Below are positions 55,387 to 63,082 of a stretch of DNA of 64,000 nt, piece after piece. The notes beneath the pieces are model-generated. The model made no database searches. It was not told the DNA's origin and saw only the letters and a list, made by a program, of their open reading frames with translations. This stretch comes from Dyadobacter sp. CY312 (lineage in GTDB: Bacteria; Bacteroidota; Bacteroidia; Cytophagales; Spirosomataceae). Position 1 is the first letter of the stretch. Every line of letters starts with the position of its first letter. The position numbers and the translations under genes are program-made. The stretch covers positions 248,001-312,000 of the forward strand of contig NZ_JAJUXG010000009.1 in NCBI RefSeq assembly GCF_021390535.1, read 5' to 3'.

Positions 55387-56016
55387 TCATTTAGCACCAG
55401 TGCTCCACTTTTTGTAATATTTTGAGCCAACGTTTTCGTTCATTTTATACACTGCTCCGGCCCAGTAATTGCGAAAGCCGAAACCGCCTGCTTTACCTTC
55501 AATTTTCTCAGTCAATAAAATCTTCTTGGTTGGTAAGTCTATAAACGTAATCCAAGCGGTCATTTTCTCGGCATTTTTACTCAGACTTTCAACTACATAT
55601 ACCACACCAATTCCCTCATTAACACTCAGGGAATATTTCCCAACGGCTTTTCTTGCCTGATCCTCGGTCAATGTGTAATTTTCACTGGTGATGTTGTCAG
55701 CAACATTTGCCTTTTTGTTATACGTGATCATGTCGCCCACTTTTGCAACATATTGTTCTTCGCGTAGTTTTAATGGCTTCACAAGCGAAAATTTCTTAGG
55801 TTCAAATTCAATCAGATTGTTCCAGCTCACCATGTGTTGGTTCAAAATCGCATTTGGATCCATAAATCCGGCAGGACCAATATACTTGGCCTGTGTAAAG
55901 TCCAGACCTAAAAACACGACTTTGGCTTTCCCACTGAAAATATCCGACATGGTATTTTGGGCAAAACTTTGTACTGCAATAAAAAAGAGAAAGCTTAATA
56001 GTGAAAGTTTTTTCAT
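55387..56016 (-). CDS. secreted unknown protein A of the flexirubin block
   Basis: This 209-residue protein has a signal peptide (KKLSLLSFLFFIAVQSFAQ) and a mature beta-rich domain. The domain contains AKVVFLGLDFTQAKYIGPAG, VGKYSLSVNEGIGVVYVVES and a C-terminal KAGGFGFRNYWAGAVYKMNE. No family is recognised. It follows a second secreted unknown by 35 nt, so the two form a pair. It may bind the pigment in the periplasm or outer membrane. Confidence 0.75.
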   Translation of the reverse strand: MKKLSLLSFLFFIAVQSFAQNTMSDIFSGKAKVVFLGLDFTQAKYIGPAGFMDPNAILNQHMVSWNNLIEFEPKKFSLVKPLKLREEQYVAKVGDMITYNKKANVADNITSENYTLTEDQARKAVGKYSLSVNEGIGVVYVVESLSKNAEKMTAWITFIDLPTKKILLTEKIEGKAGGFGFRNYWAGAVYKMNENVGSKYYKKWSTGAK

Positions 56017-56051
56017 GACGTAAGTAATTTGAACAATTTATTAACACACTT

Positions 56052-56666
56052 TTATTTTAACTTTTTATCAAGAAAGGCCGCAAGGCTTTTGCCTGCCTTT
56101 GCGTAAGACTCAGCAATACGCACGCCTGTATCAAAATCATATCCACCAAATTGTCCGCCTGGTACTTTTGCCATTGTTATTTCTGCAACTTTACCAGTTT
56201 TGTTGGAGGTTTCCACAACATCAATCACGAAATCGACTGCGGCATTTTTTCTCACAACTCCTACATTGAAACCTGGTTCCACAAATGTGGTTCGTACTAT
56301 GAGCGTATACTTTGCATCCGTTTTGCCCCTTCCTACGATAATACCTTTGTCGGCAAGCCCCTTGTTTAGCAACTCCTCAAACTTGGGCTCGTAGCTAGAT
56401 TTTCTGTCTGCCACCCAGTCCTTTTTCCAGGCGTCTCCCTTGCCTGCTTCTTTTGCATTGTATTCGGCAGCTTTTTTATCGAGATATTCCTGTTCGGTTG
56501 CAAACTTTCCAACTCCGAATGAAGAATAGTCGTACTCGACGTTAATCGTCTTTTGCCCGGAAAGAACATCCACATTCCCGGATTTTAGCTCTACTTTTTG
56601 TGCCATTGAACTGACTGACAAACACACGAATGCGGTCAAACATACTGCGCGGAATAGGTTCTTCAT
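56052..56666 (-). CDS. secreted unknown protein B of the flexirubin block
   Basis: With the ATG at 56666 this 204-residue protein has a signal peptide (KNLFRAVCLTAFVCLSVSSM, then AQK). A mature region with VEYDYSSFGVGKFATEQEYL and GRGKTDAKYTLIVRTTFVEP follows, ending in an amphipathic helix (SYAKAGKSLAAFLDKKLK). An ATG at 56678 would add four residues. No family is recognised. It is co-directional with secreted protein A and the ligase gene, and a 14-bp palindrome covers its upstream ATG. Confidence 0.75.
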   Translation of the reverse strand: MKNLFRAVCLTAFVCLSVSSMAQKVELKSGNVDVLSGQKTINVEYDYSSFGVGKFATEQEYLDKKAAEYNAKEAGKGDAWKKDWVADRKSSYEPKFEELLNKGLADKGIIVGRGKTDAKYTLIVRTTFVEPGFNVGVVRKNAAVDFVIDVVETSNKTGKVAEITMAKVPGGQFGGYDFDTGVRIAESYAKAGKSLAAFLDKKLK

Positions 56667-56670
56667 TTGA

Positions 56671-56684
56671 TTTAACATGTTAAA
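56671..56684. promoter_or_regulatory. perfect 14-bp palindrome before the secreted-protein pair
   Basis: TTTAACATGTTAAA is a perfect palindrome between the ligase stop and the ATG at 56666. A possible −7 box (minus strand TATATTTG, 56707–56700) lies immediately upstream. It could be an operator, but an AT-rich palindrome of this length can occur by chance. Confidence 0.35.
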
Positions 56685-56698
56685 ATTTTACAGAGAAA

Positions 56699-57964
56699 TC
56701 AAATATATATCAATTTATCAGGTTTGCGTTTTTCCTGTTTGTATATTCTGAATGTGAGTTCTTGAGCGGTAATAAATTCCAGTAAGGGCGATACACGCAA
56801 GCGTGATTTGAACAAAGAATGCAGCATTTCCTTAAACGCAGGATTGGAAAGCTGAATGGGTAGCAGCACTGTTATTTCATCATTTCCGTATTCATTCTTT
56901 GAAATAACCACCTGATACAATTCAATTTCCTTCACCATATCCAACACGTCAAAAATCGCCGGAGGAAAAATGGTTGTTCCTTTAAATTTGATCATCTGCT
57001 GTTTTCGGCCAACCACAGGACCGAGCCTTGCACTTGTTCTGCCACAGCTGCACGCAGTATAGTATACATTGCAAAGATCCCCGGTTTTGTAACGCAGCAA
57101 CGGCATTCCTTCCACACCTAATGTGGTCACAACCACTTCTCCAAGCCCACCTTCTCCTACCGCATCTCCTGCTTCATCCACAACTTCCAGCACCAGCAAA
57201 TCAGGGTTCACATGGCCGCCCTTTCCTTCGCTACACTCTGTGAAAGCCGCCCCCATTTCTGTGGAAGCATAGGTAGAATAGAGTTTCACATTCCACTGCG
57301 ATGTGATGCGTTTGCCCAATTCATTTAAAGTAAAGTCTGCATTGCGGATGGGTTCGCCAATACATATTACAGACTTCACACTGGAAGCCGCGAAATCGAT
57401 TCCGTTCGCCTCAGCATAGTCCAGTAATCTTGGGATAAAGGATGGAATTGCAATTAATACCGTGGGTGAAAAGCGCTGAATAGACTCCCATTGCAAAAAT
57501 GGAGCTCCCGGACCAACACGAATCATCCCTGCGCCCATTTTGCGAGCACCCATCCAATAGGCAAGACCAGCCATAAAGCGCTTATCAATGGTGGTCATAA
57601 GCTGATAAATATCATTCGAACTCCCGTCTGCACAACGGAAAGACTCTGACTCATTATTGGCAAGCCGTTCAATATCCGCATCTGTCAGATAAAACGCCAC
57701 AGGATCGCTCATTGTGCCAGACGTGGTCACAAAGTCGGCAATATTGCTTTTGGGAACACAAAGAAATGCATCATTTTGTTTTGCCAAATCGTCCTTTGTC
57801 GTAAAAGGTAATTGGGCAAGATCCACAGCCGACCGAATGGAGGTCAGATCAATTTCATTTTCTCTGAAAATTTCCTGATAATACGGAGAATGTTTAGCAA
57901 CGTAGCTGATCAATTCCTTCAATTTTTCATTCTGCGAATTGTTATTCAAGCTTTCAGATTTCAT
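56699..57964 (-). CDS. phenylacetate-CoA-ligase-like adenylating enzyme (starter activation)
   Basis: This 421-residue ANL-superfamily enzyme resembles PaaK. It has the P-loop-like TTSGTMSDPVAFYLT at about 80–94, LYSTYASTEMGAAFTECSEG, LLRYKTGDLCNVYYTACSCG, and a short C-terminal lid (FKSRLRVSPLLEFITAQELT). It would activate 4-coumarate from the TAL as an acyl-adenylate and load it on CoA or the ACP. The two adjacent cysteines at CSCG are typical of a PaaK zinc-like site. It is separate from other ligases in the window. Confidence 0.86.
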   Translation of the reverse strand: MKSESLNNNSQNEKLKELISYVAKHSPYYQEIFRENEIDLTSIRSAVDLAQLPFTTKDDLAKQNDAFLCVPKSNIADFVTTSGTMSDPVAFYLTDADIERLANNESESFRCADGSSNDIYQLMTTIDKRFMAGLAYWMGARKMGAGMIRVGPGAPFLQWESIQRFSPTVLIAIPSFIPRLLDYAEANGIDFAASSVKSVICIGEPIRNADFTLNELGKRITSQWNVKLYSTYASTEMGAAFTECSEGKGGHVNPDLLVLEVVDEAGDAVGEGGLGEVVVTTLGVEGMPLLRYKTGDLCNVYYTACSCGRTSARLGPVVGRKQQMIKFKGTTIFPPAIFDVLDMVKEIELYQVVISKNEYGNDEITVLLPIQLSNPAFKEMLHSLFKSRLRVSPLLEFITAQELTFRIYKQEKRKPDKLIYI

Positions 57965-58018
57965 GTTTTCGATGGCTGATTCATTGAGGAGAGCGAAACG
58001 TCAAACTTCACTTTTGCC

Positions 58019-59710
58019 TTATTCTCCCTCGATATGTTTTTTACAGGATTCAATTTTCGCCAAAATTAACGCTTTTTCATTCTCCGAGGCCACGTCACGT
58101 TTCAAAGACTCCTTGTAATATGAAGCAGCTTTTTTAAAGTTTTTTACCTTTTCAAAATAGTTACCCAGCGTCATATAGGTTATGTAGCTCACCGGGTTGT
58201 TATTTACAAATTCCTTTTCATCTTCAAAGGTAAGCTCAAAAGGTGCTCCCAACATTACGAATTTATTAATTCGCTGTTTTGTGGCCTTATACGCCTCATA
58301 TTTTTGGTAATCAGCTGTTTGAAGGAATGCATCACTAGAAATTGCCAGCGAATCTATCGCCTGAAATGATTGTGTGTTGTTGAAAACATCTTTCAAATCG
58401 TAACAAATGAATGCCCCGAGCTGGTACGGAGGAGCTGAAATCCACAGTTTGCTGGCCGCCGGTTTGAACAAAATACCATGATGAGCGATGAGTTGATTGA
58501 GCGATTTGGCGTTGCCGTATCCAATAAACTTGTCGTCCAAGCCATTTTTATTCCTCAATACTTTTGCTGCACGATCCACATCCAACGGATAGGATTCTTT
58601 CATCAGCTGCATCATTCGGTCGAACCTGTATTTGGAGTCTGTATCCCGAACGTTCTTAATATTTACAGAATCTTTAATAAATGCAGCACTCTGGTAATGG
58701 TTGGCACAAACCAGGTAATCCTCACCAGATTTGTAGACATCCATTTTAGCAGGTGATTTCTCGATAATCGCAGCATTGTTATCTTTTGCCGACCCAATGA
58801 GCAGGGATTCAGAAACAAAGGTTTCACTTTTTGAGGCAATTTCGCGCGCCTCTTCTATGGTCGCTGCGTATTGTAAAATTTCTCTGGCCAATAGTGAAAT
58901 CGGCTCCTTTGCCGCATAGGGAATATCCGATTTGGATGCATTCAGGGTCACTGTAATACCCTTTTCGTTCATACCGGAAACCACGCCTGTTAACCCGGCC
59001 CATGCATAGGAAGCAAATTTATATCCTTTATCAGGGTTCATGAACACGATCAGCTTGTCTTCGGCAAAGGCATCCCCCATGTAAAAATCGAAATTGCGAC
59101 CAATGAGCAGGGATGAATCTTTCGATAAAGTGTTCCGCACGGCAAATGAAGTACAGCCAACCATGTTAAGATCGGTAAGTGCATGACCAATATCATGTGC
59201 CGCATGGTAATTTAAAATACGGTAATATTTAGGACCGATGTAATTGAACTGATCGGAAAAGGACTGAGAAGCACCATAAATTTCCTGCAAGTTTTCGTCA
59301 GGAATGTACTTGTAAATATCTCTGTTAAACCAGCCTACAAAACCCCTGAGAATGTGAAGGAAGAAAGCATTCGGAATCATCTCGTTGATCTGGCCCACAA
59401 AATGTACCTCCTGTTTTTCCATCAATTCCTTGGCAAGAACACCGTATATCAGTCCGCGCTCGTAAGGCGAACCTTCCAAATACATCTCCCAAATTCCATA
59501 CCGATTTTTTTTCAGCCAACATTTTTCTACCTGATAATGATCTTTGCCAAGCTTTACCCGTTTGTAACTGTCGACAGATTTCGTACTTTCAATCTCGGGC
59601 GCAGGAATTCTGATTCGCCACAGGAAAAGTGCAAACAGCACCCCCATAAACAACAAAAATCCAATGAATATTCTGGCTAGCTTTCTGGCCGTTTTGTTTT
59701 TTGGAAACAT
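58019..59710 (-). CDS. membrane-anchored C45 peptidase / penicillin-acyltransferase-like protein
   Basis: With the ATG at 59710 this 563-residue protein has a membrane anchor at about 10–32 (FIGFLLFMGVLFALFLWRI). An Ntn-hydrolase C45 domain follows, with the nucleophile Cys186 in NMVGCTSFAVR and the GRNFDFYMGDAFAEDKLIVF region. A C-terminal segment resembles one TPR unit (YMTLGNYFEKVKNFKKAASY). The family includes isopenicillin N acyltransferase. It may hydrolyse or transfer acyl groups of the pigment in the periplasm. The longer frame begins at a TTG (59740). It is the first gene of the minus-strand right block. Confidence 0.82.
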   Translation of the reverse strand: MFPKNKTARKLARIFIGFLLFMGVLFALFLWRIRIPAPEIESTKSVDSYKRVKLGKDHYQVEKCWLKKNRYGIWEMYLEGSPYERGLIYGVLAKELMEKQEVHFVGQINEMIPNAFFLHILRGFVGWFNRDIYKYIPDENLQEIYGASQSFSDQFNYIGPKYYRILNYHAAHDIGHALTDLNMVGCTSFAVRNTLSKDSSLLIGRNFDFYMGDAFAEDKLIVFMNPDKGYKFASYAWAGLTGVVSGMNEKGITVTLNASKSDIPYAAKEPISLLAREILQYAATIEEAREIASKSETFVSESLLIGSAKDNNAAIIEKSPAKMDVYKSGEDYLVCANHYQSAAFIKDSVNIKNVRDTDSKYRFDRMMQLMKESYPLDVDRAAKVLRNKNGLDDKFIGYGNAKSLNQLIAHHGILFKPAASKLWISAPPYQLGAFICYDLKDVFNNTQSFQAIDSLAISSDAFLQTADYQKYEAYKATKQRINKFVMLGAPFELTFEDEKEFVNNNPVSYITYMTLGNYFEKVKNFKKAASYYKESLKRDVASENEKALILAKIESCKKHIEGE

Positions 59711-59846
59711 ATATGATGACAAAGGCAAATCCCGATGCAAGTGATCTATTACAATCGATTTCCCTTGTGATTATTAAGATTGAATCGGAGTTACAACAGA
59801 AATTTATAACTGTTTGGTTTACTCTCATGCGCAAAATTAGCAATAA

Positions 59847-60473
59847 ATGAGTGTCGTATTTATTAAAAAGGTTTCTGAATATGCACATATCGGACTTTGG
59901 AAAATAGAAGAATCTATTGACGAGTTGCTATCACCGATACATCTGAGCGATGTGGAAAGGGCCTTATACAATTCCAAAAGGAACGTTCTTCGAAAAAAAG
60001 AGTGGCTAGCGTGTCGTAATTTATTAAAAATCATGCTCCCCGAAAACGATGGCATCTATTACAACCCTGAGGGACGACCATTTTTAAACAACAATTCCAG
60101 CCATATATCTATTTCGCATTCAGGCGACTATGCCTGCATTTACATCAACGAACAGAATCCGGTCGGTATTGATATCCAAAGGCTCAAACCAGATATCAGC
60201 AAGGGCGTTGATTTTTTCCTGAGCCCGAAAGAACTATCACAGTTTGACACCTCTGATAATACGTTACTCCATATTTTATGGTCTGCGAAAGAAACGGTTT
60301 ACAAATTCTTGGGTCACAGTGATATTGATGTAAAAAAAGATATTTACCTTTTACCCTTTCAACGCAACCAAACGGGCTCAATTGAAGTTAACATTTTACA
60401 TATCGGCAGTACAAAAACATTGTTTTTGCGGTATGAAATGCTTGAAAACTACATTCTAACCCGAACGAACTAA
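59847..60473 (+). CDS. 4'-phosphopantetheinyl transferase (Sfp-type)
   Basis: This 208-residue enzyme has the two Mg-binding signatures of the family, GID at 107–109 (PVGIDIQRL) and WSAKET at 145–150. The N-terminal LRKKEWLACRNLLKIML and HISISHSGDYACIYINE also fit. It transfers phosphopantetheine from CoA to the ACP Ser. It is divergent from the C45 gene and 18 nt from the PIG-L gene. It likely activates the ACP of this cluster; whether it also serves the fatty-acid ACP is unknown. Confidence 0.9.
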   Translation: MSVVFIKKVSEYAHIGLWKIEESIDELLSPIHLSDVERALYNSKRNVLRKKEWLACRNLLKIMLPENDGIYYNPEGRPFLNNNSSHISISHSGDYACIYINEQNPVGIDIQRLKPDISKGVDFFLSPKELSQFDTSDNTLLHILWSAKETVYKFLGHSDIDVKKDIYLLPFQRNQTGSIEVNILHIGSTKTLFLRYEMLENYILTRTN

Positions 60474-60491
60474 ACCGATTGTCAATAACCT

Positions 60492-62996
60492 ATGAAAAAA
60501 ACGCCTACCCTTAACAAATTAAAAAAACTTCTTTTACTTTCACTTCTGCCGTTTTCATTTAACGCCTCAGCACAGGTTCCCTCGTTATCCTCAGGTGAGA
60601 TATTTCAGAACATCAAGAAACTGAATGTTGTAGGTTCGATACTTCACATTGCGGCTCATCCGGACGATGAGAATACGTTACTTCTTACTTACATGTCGAA
60701 AGACCAGCTCGTGAGAACCGGCTATTTATCCCTGACAAGAGGTGATGGCGGCCAAAACCTCATAGGCGCTGAGCAGGGATACAATATTGGCGTAATCAGA
60801 ACGCAGGAACTTTTGGGGGCACGTAGAATTGATGGAGCTGAGCAGTTTTTTTCACGTGCCTATGATTTTGGTTTTTCAAAAACCAGGGAAGAAACATTGA
60901 ATTTCTGGGACCAGGACAAAGTCCTGGGCGATGTGGTCTGGTTGATACGCAAGTTTCAGCCGGATGTTATAGTTACCCGGTTTCCACCTGATCCAAGAGC
61001 TGGACATGGTCACCACCAAACCTCCGGATATCTTGCTGAAAAAGCATTCGCCATGGCAGCAGATCCCAAATCCTTCTCTGACCAGCTGAAATTTGTGAAA
61101 CCCTGGCAGGCCAAGCGACTGGTTTGGAACACCTTTTCCCCTGGCTTTACCAACAAACCTCCTACCGGTGAGAAGTCGGGATTTATCTCTTTGCAAATAA
61201 GTGGGTATAATCCTGTTTTGGGTAGCTCGTACACTGAAATATCTGCACTGAGCAGGAGCCAGCATAAAAGCCAGGGCTTTGGAAGTTCAGCTTCGAGAGG
61301 TCAGCGGATCGACTATTTCCTTCACAAAGAGGGTGAGCCAGCGACGAAGACACTCTTTGACGGGATTGATTTAACCTGGAAGAGAGTTACAGGCAGTGGT
61401 GAAGTGCAGGAGCTCGTATCGTCCCTCATTAAAAATTATGATGTAAACAATCCCACGCTATCCGTACCGGGTCTGTTAAAACTTAACCAGCAACTTGCCG
61501 TGCTAGATAGCACCGATATCAATGTTAAAACAAAAAAGGCTGAGGTGAAAGACCTCATCGTCCAATGCCTGGGCTTGTGGTTTGAAAGTAACCCGGTGAG
61601 CTTTTCTGCAACTTCCGGAGATTATGAAAAAGTAAACATCTCTGTTGTGAACCGGAGCACTTATCCTGTCAATCTGGTTTCCTTGCGCTGGACAGGCGCA
61701 GCTTCGGACAGCACTTTAAACCTTCCCTTGCAGGAAGGGCAGGAAAATAAATTTACCGTTAACCCGAAGTTGCCCGCATCTTTAAAGGTAAGTCAACCCT
61801 ATTGGTTAGAAAAGCCGATTGATAAGGGATTGTTCCAAATCGATAGTCAGCAAGCGATAGGATTCCCGGAAAACCGACCTGAAACAGTTACCAATTTTGT
61901 TTTTGAGATTGATGGCCAGAAATTCAGTTATTCAAGGCCATGGATATACAAATCCACAGATCCTGCCGAAGGTGAAATTTATCGCCCATTCGAGATCAGG
62001 CCAGCGGTTACTGTTAACATCAGTGAGCCTGTGTTCATTTTTGCATCCGTTGAGCCAAAGCAAATCAGTGTTGTTGTGGAGGCACAGCAGGGGAACACAG
62101 AAGGATCTGTTAAGCTAAACACTCCTGCGGGATGGAAATCGGTTCCGGCATCAGCTGAATTTAATATCAAAGAGAAAAATCAGGTTCAGAATTTTACATT
62201 TACAGTTACTCCTCCTGCTAAAAATCAGGAAGTAGTTGTGAGCGCGATAGCAACCGTAAACGGAAAAACTTACGACAAGTCAATCAGAACAATAGCTTAT
62301 CACCACATTCCCAGCCAGACTTTATTTCCAAATGCGGAAGCGAAACTGGCAAAAATTGATGTTCGCACGACGGCTAAAAACATTGGTTACATAGCCGGCG
62401 CGGGTGACGATGTTCCCGCGGCTTTGAGGCAGATTGGCTGCCAGGTTACTATGCTTGACGGCAGCGAACTTTCCAAAGATCTCGGAATTTATGATGCGAT
62501 TGTAGTTGGTGTTCGGGCTTATAATACTGTGGGTATCTTGTCTCACTATCAGGCTAAGTTGCTGGAATATGTTCACAACGGCGGAACGATGGTAGTTCAG
62601 TACACCATTCCGGGAGATGTAAAAGTTGCAAACCTTGGGCCCTATCCGTTGGTAACGGGTCGTGACCGAATTACAGAGGAGGACGCTGCTATGAAATTCC
62701 TGATTCCTGATCATCCACTGTTGAACTACCCCAACAAAATTACCCAAAAGGATTTTGACGGATGGATTCAGGAACGCGGATTGTACTTTGGACTGGATTG
62801 GGATAAGTCAAAATACCAGGCGATACTTTCAGGAAATGATACCGACGAAACGACCAAAGAAGGTAGCGTTCTTTATGCCAAATACGGAAAAGGACATTAC
62901 ATTTATACTGGTCTATCCTTTTTCCGGGAACTTCCTGCCGGGGTTACAGGAGCCTACAGACTCTTTGCAAATATGATTTCGGTAGGGAAAAAGTGA
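60492..62996 (+). CDS. PIG-L family deacetylase with NEW3-like and ThuA-like C-terminal regions
   Basis: This 834-residue exported protein has a signal peptide (KLLLLSLLPFSFNASAQ) and a PIG-L/LmbE zinc deacetylase domain. AHPDDE is at 55–60, with LTRGDGGQNLIGAEQGYN and GHGHHQTSGYLAEKAF nearby. A middle all-beta region (about 350–600) includes a NEW3/CARDB-like part. The C-terminal region (about 620–830, VPAALRQIGCQVTMLDGSEL) resembles the ThuA/glutamine-amidotransferase-like fold. It deacetylates N-acetylated sugars in the periplasm; the substrate is unknown. It lies 18 nt after the phosphopantetheinyl transferase gene but is probably outside the pigment pathway. Confidence 0.9.
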   Translation: MKKTPTLNKLKKLLLLSLLPFSFNASAQVPSLSSGEIFQNIKKLNVVGSILHIAAHPDDENTLLLTYMSKDQLVRTGYLSLTRGDGGQNLIGAEQGYNIGVIRTQELLGARRIDGAEQFFSRAYDFGFSKTREETLNFWDQDKVLGDVVWLIRKFQPDVIVTRFPPDPRAGHGHHQTSGYLAEKAFAMAADPKSFSDQLKFVKPWQAKRLVWNTFSPGFTNKPPTGEKSGFISLQISGYNPVLGSSYTEISALSRSQHKSQGFGSSASRGQRIDYFLHKEGEPATKTLFDGIDLTWKRVTGSGEVQELVSSLIKNYDVNNPTLSVPGLLKLNQQLAVLDSTDINVKTKKAEVKDLIVQCLGLWFESNPVSFSATSGDYEKVNISVVNRSTYPVNLVSLRWTGAASDSTLNLPLQEGQENKFTVNPKLPASLKVSQPYWLEKPIDKGLFQIDSQQAIGFPENRPETVTNFVFEIDGQKFSYSRPWIYKSTDPAEGEIYRPFEIRPAVTVNISEPVFIFASVEPKQISVVVEAQQGNTEGSVKLNTPAGWKSVPASAEFNIKEKNQVQNFTFTVTPPAKNQEVVVSAIATVNGKTYDKSIRTIAYHHIPSQTLFPNAEAKLAKIDVRTTAKNIGYIAGAGDDVPAALRQIGCQVTMLDGSELSKDLGIYDAIVVGVRAYNTVGILSHYQAKLLEYVHNGGTMVVQYTIPGDVKVANLGPYPLVTGRDRITEEDAAMKFLIPDHPLLNYPNKITQKDFDGWIQERGLYFGLDWDKSKYQAILSGNDTDETTKEGSVLYAKYGKGHYIYTGLSFFRELPAGVTGAYRLFANMISVGKK

Positions 62997-63017
62997 GTTG
63001 AGTGGGTGAAATTAAAA

Positions 63018-63068
63018 AGTGAGAGGTAAAGTGTACTGACTTGTCTATCGTACATTTCACTTCTCACT
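63018..63068. terminator. bidirectional terminator after the PIG-L gene
   Basis: AGTGAGAGGTAAAGTGTAC (63018–63036) pairs with GTACATTTCACTTCTCACT (63050–63068) with three mismatches or G-U pairs and a 13-nt loop. Runs of A flank both sides. It lies between convergent genes. Confidence 0.65.
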
Positions 63069-63082
63069 TCTCACTAAAAAAA

